From a virus: a DNA stretch of 33,927 nt. The notes under the pieces were generated by a model. The model searched no databases. It had not been told where the DNA came from and saw only the letters and a program-made list of their open reading frames with translations. Where the stretch lies: positions 1 to 33,927 of the IMG/VR virus record IMGVR_UViG_3300037882_004424; one strand, 5' to 3'. The position numbers and the translations under genes are program-made. Positions within the stretch are counted from its first letter, which is position 1, and every line of letters starts with the position of its first letter. Shown here in pieces: positions 27,066-33,927 of the stretch.

Positions 27066-28907
27066 TTATGCGCGAGCGTCCAGCACCACAAAGGGAGACA
27101 TTTTGAAACCGCTCGTCGCGTTGCGCGGCTTCAGGGAATCAGGCCACAACGATTGGCCACCCACACGCGAGCGAATCTTAAAGACCTGCTGGTCGCTTAA
27201 AAATTCCACGTGAATAGATTCCGACATCTGCGCCTGCTCTTTCATGACCAAACGGTACTGGGAGAGGTTCAGTAACATCAAATCGCCCTTGCCGCCTTTG
27301 GCCGAGGCTTGATCGGTAAAGATCACGGGCGTGTTGAAAATGGTCGCAAACGGTGCACCTGCAATCCCACCCGCAGGCATAAAGACGGGCTGGTTACCCA
27401 GTTGCAACTTTAGCAAATCCACAAACAGCTCGTCATTGGCAAGCCACACCATGTTAGCCGCGCCCTGTTTATACGCAGCCGCATACATTTTCGTGATGTT
27501 GTCGAGGACTACCGACCCAGCCGCTTGGCCTGACTCCTTGGCAATCGTCACGGTTGCTTTGGTATTGGTATTGAGAATACCTAAGGGCTTTCCAACGCCA
27601 TTACCGCGCAACACCGCTTCTTCAATCGCAAACTCCAGCGCAGAAGACATTTCCTGTTGTGCAAAGGCGGAAAGCGCACTCGCATCTTCTAGGATCTCTT
27701 CCGTGGCGTAAAAAACGCCACTCACCTTGGAAGCGCGGGTCTCCAAGCGAATAAGCTCAGGCTTGGTTTTATTGATGACACCGCCTTCTTCCGTCCACTC
27801 GACGGTCATACCACTAAAGGGTTTAGTGCTGCGGTCAAAATTGTTGCCCATGTTTTCAACAAGGCTGTTTTTGCCAACGCTCAACGGGATGCTAGCGCAG
27901 CGCGAAACGATTTGTCCTGTTTCGTAAATGTTTTTCATGATCCCTTGTGCAAATTCGGGTTGAAGCAAGAATCCGCCGTCCTCACCCGTGGCGGTATTCG
28001 CCCCCTGAATCGCACGGAGACGCTCATCCATGCCTAGCCCGCGTTGATGACGCGCAATCGCCTGCAACTGCTCACCCATGTTGCGAAATTGGCTTTTTAC
28101 TTGGGCAGGGGGTTGCAGGGGCAAGGTGTTATCCAAGGTCGTATTCCCCGCGGCATTACGCGCCAAAATGAAGGATTGCAAGTCTTCAACGCTTTTGTTT
28201 TCTTGAACAAAACGCATTGCATCGTCTAAGGCGTTGTGAGCTTTTCCAAGCTCCATCATCCGCAGTGTGCGGGCTTGCGCCTCTTGCAGTGCGCGTGTTT
28301 TTTCGGCTTCAGCAACGTCAGGTGTTAGGGTTGGGATCATCGGGTCAGGCTCCTTTTCAGCATCGGGGTGTGTTTCTTCAGAAGATAGTTCAGGGGGTAT
28401 AGGGCTATTATCAACTTTTTCTAAAGCGCGTCCTTTCCCAACAGTGGGGTCTGCAGCCACGCTCACCAAGCTGATTTCGTGAGGCTCCCAATCCGTGCAC
28501 AACGTATCCCCGTTTGCGGATTGAGACTCAGCATGAACGCGATAGCCGATGGATACTTGGTGAAGCACACCATCGAGCACTTGCTGCCAGCGCATTTCGG
28601 ATTCGGCATCTTTGGCAAAGCGCACAACCGCACGAAGCACTTTGTCCGCATCGAGTCGCACGCTTTCCACCACGCCAATCAAGGCGTTATAGTTGTGATT
28701 GAATAAAAGAGAGGCCTTATTTTTTAGGCGCTCTAGGCGCACATTTTCTGCGCCGTGCAACAAGATTTCGCTACCCATCCAGCTCGGCACGGGAAACTCG
28801 CTAGAACAGGCAATCTCAACGGTGCGCGCGTCGGTGTTGATGGTTCGCGTATCCAGTTGGCCAAGTTGACGTTGGCGCATGGTATCAGGAGAAGTCACGG
28901 CGGACAC
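27066..28907 (-). CDS. Fused HK97-type prohead protease and major capsid protein
   Basis: One 613-residue frame, starting at a GTG in a TAGTG overlap with the portal stop, joins two proteins that are separate in HK97. Residues ~25-165 are an HK97-family prohead protease with H71 in LLFNHNYNALIG and S119 in HQVSIGYRV. A charged helical linker (~185-285, KTRALQEAQARTLRMMELGK) is probably the scaffold/delta part. Residues ~290-613 are an HK97-fold capsid: ATGEDGGFLLQPEFAQGIMK, PFSGMTVEWTEEGGVINKTK, KVSGVFYATEEILEDASALS, AVLRGNGVGKPLGILNT, and a SESIHVEFLSDQQVFKIR end. The protease would cut itself free during maturation. Confidence 0.93.
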   Translation of the reverse strand: MSAVTSPDTMRQRQLGQLDTRTINTDARTVEIACSSEFPVPSWMGSEILLHGAENVRLERLKNKASLLFNHNYNALIGVVESVRLDADKVLRAVVRFAKDAESEMRWQQVLDGVLHQVSIGYRVHAESQSANGDTLCTDWEPHEISLVSVAADPTVGKGRALEKVDNSPIPPELSSEETHPDAEKEPDPMIPTLTPDVAEAEKTRALQEAQARTLRMMELGKAHNALDDAMRFVQENKSVEDLQSFILARNAAGNTTLDNTLPLQPPAQVKSQFRNMGEQLQAIARHQRGLGMDERLRAIQGANTATGEDGGFLLQPEFAQGIMKNIYETGQIVSRCASIPLSVGKNSLVENMGNNFDRSTKPFSGMTVEWTEEGGVINKTKPELIRLETRASKVSGVFYATEEILEDASALSAFAQQEMSSALEFAIEEAVLRGNGVGKPLGILNTNTKATVTIAKESGQAAGSVVLDNITKMYAAAYKQGAANMVWLANDELFVDLLKLQLGNQPVFMPAGGIAGAPFATIFNTPVIFTDQASAKGGKGDLMLLNLSQYRLVMKEQAQMSESIHVEFLSDQQVFKIRSRVGGQSLWPDSLKPRNATSGFKMSPFVVLDARA

Positions 28908-30466
28908 TAGGCAGTCTCACTTTCTGCATCGGCATTGATAATAACGGTGTCGGGTTGCTGGAACAGCTTTAAAAACAAGGCTTCCATGCCCAGCCCTTTA
29001 AAAGTGGCGTGATCTTTCGCAAGCTGTGCAAATACATCCGCGGGGTCGTTGCCTGCTTCTCGGATGGCTTGAGTAGGACTCATGGTCAAATTGCGAATGT
29101 TGATGGCCGTGGCTTCGGCATCTTTTTTCGGATCCACCCATGCCCATCGGCGGGCTTGCCAGTGTGTATAGGTTTTTAAGGACTCTATGGTTTTCGCATC
29201 CAGTGTGTTTTGTGGATTTAACATCAAGCGATCCAGCCACGCCTCAAAAAGAGGCTGAACCACGTGATCAATCATGAATTGCTGCAAGCACTTGTTCGAT
29301 TCCCGCGCGTCAATTTCAAACTGACGCATAGTGCTAAAATTCATGCCTTCGCCATCATTGGCCAGCAGTGCATACGGCACATCCATCCCAGACGCCGCCA
29401 ATTGCATCATGCTTTTGTGAAAGGTCGAAAATTCACCCGATGGGTAATTGGGAGAAAACTCATGGGGCTTGTAGCCAAAGGGAAGGGTCGTAATGCCCAT
29501 CTCATTGAAATCAATCGTTTCGGTACGCTCTTCCACGGCCTGATCGCCAGCTTCTGTAGGCGACAAAGGATTGCCGTCATCGTCCACGTGTGCATCGCCA
29601 GCTTGATGTCCATAATCTTCAATCTGGGCAGGCGTTTGGGTGTCTTCGAGAAGCAATGTCGTTTTTTGCGCCATTCGCGCCGCGGCTTGGGCAGAGTCTA
29701 CATAATCGTTATCTTGATACAAAACACCTAAGGTTGAAGACAGCGCAGGAAACCCGCGCCGTTGACCTACAAATTCTTCATCATACACATGATGCACCCG
29801 ATGGGCAGGAATCCGATCGTAATGGGCGGGAGAGGCGAAATGCAGATAAGAGGTCGTGGGGGCAGTGCTTTTGATGAAATAGTAGGCAAGCGGCTTCCCA
29901 AGCCTGTCAAACTCAATCCCGTTGATGATGGTGGTTTTTTGATCGCTTGATTGATACATCAACGAAGCAGGGCATCGCTGAGCATCCACCAATTCTAGGC
30001 GCAACCCCGTGAGTGTATCGTGCTCCAAGATAAACGCTTCGCCATCAATCAGCAAGCTCCGCAACACCGATTTCAAAATATCGAGAAGGGTTTTTTGGGC
30101 GGTAACGTCGCAGTAGCCTTTTTGCCCCCATTGGCCATAAAGGCGCTCGCCCAGTGCATTAACATCTGCGCTCGGATGCGTCAACTGTAACGAAAAGCCT
30201 GTGTGGCCAATCACATTACGGATCATCATCTTGACGTAGCGAACGACAATCGGATTGTCGCTGTAGGCATCCCGCGACCGAGCAACGAGAACACGCTGAG
30301 AATGCGCCACCACGCGATCAATTTTTTCTAGGCTAGATGTCCAGCCAAGCGTGACATTGCTCGTTTTTGCATTTTTGAACATCCGCGCCTGCGCTTTGAT
30401 TTTAATACGCTTCTTCTCAGGCGTTGCCGCTTTTTTTTGGAAGAAGGGGGGAAGAAACCAATTCAT
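28907..30466 (-). CDS. Portal protein, lambda GpB family
   Basis: The 519-residue protein starts in a 4-bp overlap with the gpW-like gene. Family features of the lambda-type portal are an N-terminal NWFLPPFFQKKAATPEKK leader, SRDAYSDNPIVVRYVKMMIR, NVIGHTGFSLQL, SVLRSLLIDGEAFILEHD, VHHVYDEEFVGQRRGFPALS, and a DVPYALLANDGEGMNFSTMR region followed by EIDARESNKCLQQFMIDHVV. It forms the dodecameric ring through which DNA enters and leaves the head, and to which terminase docks. Lambda GpB has 533 residues. Confidence 0.95.
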   Translation of the reverse strand: MNWFLPPFFQKKAATPEKKRIKIKAQARMFKNAKTSNVTLGWTSSLEKIDRVVAHSQRVLVARSRDAYSDNPIVVRYVKMMIRNVIGHTGFSLQLTHPSADVNALGERLYGQWGQKGYCDVTAQKTLLDILKSVLRSLLIDGEAFILEHDTLTGLRLELVDAQRCPASLMYQSSDQKTTIINGIEFDRLGKPLAYYFIKSTAPTTSYLHFASPAHYDRIPAHRVHHVYDEEFVGQRRGFPALSSTLGVLYQDNDYVDSAQAAARMAQKTTLLLEDTQTPAQIEDYGHQAGDAHVDDDGNPLSPTEAGDQAVEERTETIDFNEMGITTLPFGYKPHEFSPNYPSGEFSTFHKSMMQLAASGMDVPYALLANDGEGMNFSTMRQFEIDARESNKCLQQFMIDHVVQPLFEAWLDRLMLNPQNTLDAKTIESLKTYTHWQARRWAWVDPKKDAEATAINIRNLTMSPTQAIREAGNDPADVFAQLAKDHATFKGLGMEALFLKLFQQPDTVIINADAESETA

Positions 30467-31017
30467 CGCAAAGTGGTTCCAATCCGTTTAATTGTGGATC
30501 GGCCTTCGCGCAAGCATTTTTCACGATACACCTTGGCCTCGTAAAGCTGAACCAAGGGTGCCAATTTGTCCACGTCGTAACGCTTAATTTCCAGTCCGTC
30601 GATTAGATAGCTCAATTGATCATCTGTTGCTTTTTTAAGCAGGGTAGCGTTCAGCGCGTCTAAAATCTTTTCGTTGTTCGTTCGCGCATCCATACGTTTC
30701 ATTGAGGCGACATCGGGCAAGAGATCAACCCGACCGCGCTCAAGGTAAGTGGATTCATTGGCACGTGAGGCCTCAATGCTGTAGCGGGTGGCTATTTTAT
30801 CGTTGCTCACCAAAGTAAGCAACGTTTCGGGAAGGAGAGGCAATACCCAACGCTGGTTCAACCAGCTCACATCGACCGAGACCACGGAAAGCTGGTTTGA
30901 AAACACAACTTTCAGCGCCCAATTGTTGTCCGATGAAAATCGGGTTGACCAGAACGCAGGCAACACCAAGTTGATCTTGGTGTTGCTGGTGATGGTAAAC
31001 GGCAAACTTTGCTTCAT
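30463..31017 (-). CDS. gpW-like head-tail connector with an extra N-terminal domain, 184 aa
   Basis: Residues ~112-180 resemble lambda gpW (68 residues), the protein joining portal and head-tail rings: KILDALNATLLKKATDDQLS, DGLEIKRYDVDKLAPLVQLY, YREKCLREG. The first ~105 residues form an unrelated beta-rich domain (PFTITSNTKINLVLPAFWST, WALKVVFSNQLSVVSVDVSW). This looks like an accessory domain fused upstream, with some resemblance to baseplate-upper-protein N-terminal folds. A free-standing gpW would be expected here, so this is a two-domain variant. It overlaps the portal start by 4 bp, and a perfect 11-bp inverted repeat precedes it. Confidence 0.7.
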   Translation of the reverse strand: MKQSLPFTITSNTKINLVLPAFWSTRFSSDNNWALKVVFSNQLSVVSVDVSWLNQRWVLPLLPETLLTLVSNDKIATRYSIEASRANESTYLERGRVDLLPDVASMKRMDARTNNEKILDALNATLLKKATDDQLSYLIDGLEIKRYDVDKLAPLVQLYEAKVYREKCLREGRSTIKRIGTTLR

Positions 31018-31023
31018 ATAAGG

Positions 31024-31060
31024 CCTGTTAGATTAAAGGGGATATCGTCAATCTAACAGG
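31024..31060. repeat. 11-bp perfect inverted repeat before the gpW-like gene
   Basis: CCTGTTAGATT (31024-31034) and AATCTAACAGG (31050-31060) are perfect complements around a 15-nt loop. It lies in the 83-bp gap between the lipoprotein and gpW-like genes. There is no T-tract downstream on the minus strand, so it is more likely an mRNA stem than a terminator. A shorter stem CTTTCT/AGAAAG is found at about 31077-31094. Confidence 0.55.
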
Positions 31061-31100
31061 TGTTTGCGCGCTAAACTTTCTCAAAAAAGAAAGAGGCTTT

Positions 31101-31391
31101 TTACTCGCCTGCTTTCTTTTGTTTTGGTAACAGCATAAAAGCTTTGTAGTTGGCAATTGTACAAGAATCTTCTGGGAAAAGACCAATCTGTACAAGATCC
31201 ACTACAGGGTGTTTGTTCTTGTTTCTAATGACAACCCTGCAACTATTTCTTTTAAATCCACTGTCGACATATTCGCCTTTTTGCTCATAGGTATAGCCAT
31301 CTGGAAGCGTCGGCTCTTCGTAAGAATCGCAACACCCTGACAGGGCCAAAATACACATCACAACAATTAAACCCAATAATTTTTTGCTCAT
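31101..31391 (-). CDS. Small lipoprotein moron, 96 aa
   Basis: The N terminus is a lipoprotein signal: MSKKLLGLIVVMCILALSGC, with lipobox LSGC and cysteine at 20. The ~75-residue mature part is soluble, with further cysteines (CCDSYEE, NSCRVV, DSCTIA) that could form disulfides. The start lies in a 4-bp ATGA overlap with the terminase stop and has AGGAA in front. Such lipoproteins inserted in late operons can block the receptor or alter the host surface (as Llp of T5 and Cor-like proteins do). Target and location (inner versus outer membrane) cannot be settled; residue 2 after the Cys is Asp after a second Cys (CCDS), so the usual Asp+2 rule does not apply simply. Confidence 0.7.
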   Translation of the reverse strand: MSKKLLGLIVVMCILALSGCCDSYEEPTLPDGYTYEQKGEYVDSGFKRNSCRVVIRNKNKHPVVDLVQIGLFPEDSCTIANYKAFMLLPKQKKAGE

Positions 31392-33286
31392 ACTTTCCTG
31401 CCTTTCACAACTACTTTTCGCGAAACGCGACGCGGTGCTGTTCCAGTAACTTTTTTAGGGGTCGTGGGGATTGGCTCAGGCAAAACGGGCAAGCCCTTTT
31501 GCACAGGTTTAACCGCTCTGCTAGCGATCCATTCTTCAATGCTCCTGTCTAGCTTTTGCCAATTCGGATCCATGCTCTCGGCAGCGGCCAATGCATACAC
31601 CATCGTATCCAGTGCCTCGTTCCTATCGCGTTTCTTGATCCATTGAAACGCATTATTCCCTTTCTTGTCCTTTACCTCTACACGGGCTTCCGCTGTGAGT
31701 TGGGCAAAGAACTCTTTGTCATGCAAACCGTCTTTGAAGTGGCAGTAGCCATACCCTTCATCCTGAATATTCAGATAAGCGTACACATAACTTTTCCCTT
31801 CATCCACGCCCAGCATAAACGGCTTTTGCCGCGGCAACGTGAGGCGTTGATACTTAGAAAAATCGGTGACAAACGGCTTGGTTTCACCGCCTTGCCCTTT
31901 AATAGCGTACGTTTTGCGACGGCTATTCACATAACTCATCACAGTGGCCTGCATAAATCCAGCATCTACAAAGGTTCGGGCAATGCCCATGCTCATTCCG
32001 CAGGCGTGGGTGTAGGTTTTTCGCATCTTTCTGTCTAATGCTTCCCACGTTTCACGATGTTCGGGCTTGCCTACAATCACGTGATAATCCAAGCCCCAAC
32101 TCTCATACCCAACGCCCCATCCGATAACAGCCACTTCAAGGCGATCAGGCTGAACATCCACGCCCGCCGTGATGAAGCGCACACCCATCGGCGCATCGGC
32201 TTCGTACTCTTCCAGCCGTTTCTCTAGGCCTTCCCGATCCACTTTTTCCAGTGCATCATCCCACGGTAAACCTTCCGTCGTATTGCGAAAGGTCTTTTGT
32301 GCGTTGCGGGATCCCTCCATCGCCTTTTTGTACTTTTCAGCGATGCGTGTCCAGCTCAAAAACGGAGAAACCCATGCGTTCAGGTGAAAACTTCTGGTGA
32401 CTATTTTGGAATCAAAGGCTTCAGGATTGTCGGCCACAAATCGCCCTGACTGTTTCTTCCAGTCGTATTCATCGTGCGCCGCCCCGCAATGCTCGCAGGA
32501 CATCGTGCAGGTATCCGCATTAAATCGTTCTAGCGCGTAAACGCTGGGTTCGCCACAGCTCGGGCAATCAATACGCCAGCGCTCCTGTGTCCCTTCGAGA
32601 TATTCACGGTTGATAACAGACGTTTGCAGGTTTACGGGCGTAGAGGCTAACATTTCGTGGAAGTTCCAGAAGCTGTTTCCACGCTCACGAGCAATATCTA
32701 GCGGAGCGCCTTCGTCGCCCACGCTTTGCTCAAAACGATCCACTTCATCCGCAGGCAAAAACCCGATCGATTCCGAGGCCAAATCACTGGTCGCATTCGT
32801 TCCCGCTGTGGTCAAGAATCCGCCAGGAAACGAAATATAGCGTACGCTATTTTCGCTGTGAGCGCCTGAAAGAGACCCCGTCAACGCAAGAAGGTTTTTG
32901 TTTTTCTCAATGGCGGGGCGCAACTTGGATTTCATGAAGCGGTTGGCAATCCCAACGTTAGGCATCAGGAGCATCATGGGAGTCGGCTTGTGCTCAATGT
33001 GATACCCAATGGAGGCTTGGATAATAAACGTTTTTCCGATTTGGGCGCTACTCATGATCACCACTTTGGCAACTTCGGGATCAGAAACGGCGTCTAAAAT
33101 ATCGGCTTGATAGGGTGCGGTCTCACGTTTCCAGCGACCAGAGACAGCGGTATTGTCGGGCAAAACAAAGCTGCTTTCGACCCAATCGCTCAGGTTGTAG
33201 CGAGGCTTAGGGCGAAAAGCAGAAATGAGGGTGTTGGAAAATTGGACAAAGTCAGAATCGCAATGATTTTTCAAAAGGGCATTCAT
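31388..33286 (-). CDS. Terminase large subunit, GpA family
   Basis: The 632-residue protein has the ATPase and nuclease of lambda GpA-type terminases. The Walker A-like motif is SSAQIGKT (residues ~79-86), followed by GYHIEHKPTPMMLLMPNV. The Walker B/DE is FLPADEVDRFEQ. A Cys-rich insertion, CPSCGEPSVYALERF ... CEHCGAAHDEYDW, looks like a Zn site. The C-terminal nuclease contains AGVDVQPDRLEVAVIGWG with its acidic pair. Lambda gpA has 641 residues. It cuts and pumps the genome into the head; such terminases usually act at cos sites. It overlaps the small subunit by 4 bp. Confidence 0.96.
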   Translation of the reverse strand: MNALLKNHCDSDFVQFSNTLISAFRPKPRYNLSDWVESSFVLPDNTAVSGRWKRETAPYQADILDAVSDPEVAKVVIMSSAQIGKTFIIQASIGYHIEHKPTPMMLLMPNVGIANRFMKSKLRPAIEKNKNLLALTGSLSGAHSENSVRYISFPGGFLTTAGTNATSDLASESIGFLPADEVDRFEQSVGDEGAPLDIARERGNSFWNFHEMLASTPVNLQTSVINREYLEGTQERWRIDCPSCGEPSVYALERFNADTCTMSCEHCGAAHDEYDWKKQSGRFVADNPEAFDSKIVTRSFHLNAWVSPFLSWTRIAEKYKKAMEGSRNAQKTFRNTTEGLPWDDALEKVDREGLEKRLEEYEADAPMGVRFITAGVDVQPDRLEVAVIGWGVGYESWGLDYHVIVGKPEHRETWEALDRKMRKTYTHACGMSMGIARTFVDAGFMQATVMSYVNSRRKTYAIKGQGGETKPFVTDFSKYQRLTLPRQKPFMLGVDEGKSYVYAYLNIQDEGYGYCHFKDGLHDKEFFAQLTAEARVEVKDKKGNNAFQWIKKRDRNEALDTMVYALAAAESMDPNWQKLDRSIEEWIASRAVKPVQKGLPVLPEPIPTTPKKVTGTAPRRVSRKVVVKGRKV

Positions 33287-33804
33287 GCGTGATCAATCTC
33301 CGTGGGGTCGTCTTGGCCAAGATTCATAACCTCAAATAGGCCGTTAGCAATTTCTTCAAGCGCGCTATCAATATCTTTTTGGGCAACGGCTGCTAGGTGT
33401 ATGGGGGATTCAGCCTTAAACCAGAAAGGCGCTTGCGTTTTTGGGACATCTTGAACACGTTGAACACCCGCTTGAATGGCTGGCAAGAGCATCCTTTTAA
33501 TATCCGAATACTTGACCAGTTTCTTTCGGCGTTCATCAAGATCCATCTGCTTTTCAATAACGCGAATTTCATCCAGCTGGGTTCTCGGCGATTTGCTTGC
33601 ATTCAAATCTTTGTAATCCTGATACCGCCTTATATTTTCAATGTGATACCCTTGCGCGGTTTTCTCAAACACTACGCCGTCACGCAAGGTTTCCCGCTCC
33701 AACTGATACACGCGCTGAACGGATAGTTTCAACAAATACGCTAGGGTCTTTGCATCCACGTATTCGCATCCGCCAGAAACACCAAGGCTCATTTGCTCTT
33801 CCAT
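33283..33804 (-). CDS. Terminase small subunit, Nu1-like
   Basis: The 173-residue protein begins at 33804 after AGAGGTGACGC and overlaps the large subunit by 4 bp. The N-terminal part (CEYVDAKTLAYLLKLSVQRV, YQLERETL, then GYHIENIRRY) looks like a winged-helix DNA-binding domain as in lambda Nu1. A helical region follows (LDEIRVIEKQMDLDERRKKL), then a C-terminal part with LPAIQAGVQRVQDVPKT that would contact the large subunit. It recognises the packaging site, which is likely in the 123 bases between 33805 and 33927. The first gene of the late transcription unit. Confidence 0.85.
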   Translation of the reverse strand: MEEQMSLGVSGGCEYVDAKTLAYLLKLSVQRVYQLERETLRDGVVFEKTAQGYHIENIRRYQDYKDLNASKSPRTQLDEIRVIEKQMDLDERRKKLVKYSDIKRMLLPAIQAGVQRVQDVPKTQAPFWFKAESPIHLAAVAQKDIDSALEEIANGLFEVMNLGQDDPTEIDHA

Positions 33805-33927
33805 GCGTCACCTCTTGATTTCATAGCCGTTTCACAACCTCCCGATTTCACCCCTTTAAAATCTCGTGAAATTAAAGGGATGAAAAAAAATCTACATTGC
33901 CACACCCCTCGGGGTTGTTTGCCCACC
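33805..33927. promoter_or_regulatory. Late-operon start region with long inverted repeat
   Basis: A 14-bp inverted repeat (TTTCACCCCTTTAA 33846-33859; TTAAAGGGATGAAA 33872-33885; one mismatch, 12-nt spacer) lies just upstream of the terminase small-subunit gene. It is a candidate activator-binding or packaging (cos/pac) site; there is also a CCCCTCGGGG dyad near 33906-33915. No standard -35 is obvious, as expected for an activator-dependent late promoter. Nothing coding is visible. Confidence 0.5.

Noticed and set aside
1-33927. CRISPR array or anti-CRISPR locus
   Set aside because: No regularly spaced direct repeats with unique spacers were seen; the iterons at 1267-1383 are palindromes within a gene and too close together. 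Tiny genes cannot be called anti-CRISPRs without homology.
1-33927. Mu-like transposable phage
   Set aside because: The Mor-like activator and chaperone family hint at it, but there is no transposase or MuB-like ATPase in the window, and a complete tyrosine integrase with an att core is present.

Overview
The window is almost entirely a temperate tailed phage of a Gram-negative, probably gammaproteobacterial, host. No host gene is recognisable. Heads are of the lambda/HK97 type (GpA-family terminase, lambda-type portal, gpW-like and gpFII-like connectors, protease-capsid fusion). The tail is P2-like and contractile (sheath FI, tube FII, E/E' frameshift chaperone, tape measure T, then U, X, D, V, W, J, I), so the particle is predicted to be a myovirus. 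The host assignment rests only on phage family resemblance and on a tRNA-Gly-derived attachment core; it is an inference.

Layout. (1) 1-5598, minus strand: an early operon read leftwards. It starts with two related modular proteins and small hypothetical proteins, passes an HTH regulator and a three-site operator array over a promoter (3429-3505), then three very small membrane proteins. It ends with a replication block (Cys-rich HTH protein, OB-fold protein, O-like initiator carrying an iteron origin inside its own gene) and a Mor-like activator cut by the left edge. Three strong minus-strand terminators (5621-5656, 3844-3887, 2759-2787) interrupt this operon. (2) 5657-6183: a non-coding attachment and control region with a tRNA-Gly(TCC) 3' half as candidate attP core. 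(3) 6184-7326, plus strand: tyrosine integrase with an N-terminal excisionase-like HTH. (4) 7327-10600: an accessory region with a hairpin-rich non-coding stretch, three tiny plus-strand genes, a three-helix membrane protein, a TerB/BRCT protein and a NYN-type nuclease-like protein. (5) 10758-12182, minus: small genes with a putative lysis cassette. (6) 12190-24722, minus: fibres, baseplate, three connector-type genes and tail. (7) 24807-33804, minus: tube, sheath, capsid, portal, connector, a lipoprotein moron and terminase.

How it works together. The terminase-to-lysis genes form one long leftward late transcription unit starting near 33.8 kb. The Mor-like protein at the end of the early operon is the obvious candidate for switching it on. 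The candidate attP has phage genes on both sides, so the window looks like an unintegrated (virion, plasmid-like or circular-assembly) form rather than a linear prophage bounded by attL and attR; about 34 kb is close to a complete P2-size genome. Simply joining the two ends would make the Mor-like frame run on into the terminase region, so some sequence may be missing between the ends.

The least described parts are the accessory cassette at 7.3-10.6 kb, the duplicated early modules at 4.7-5.6 kb, and the control architecture (intragenic iterons, triple operator, serial terminators).
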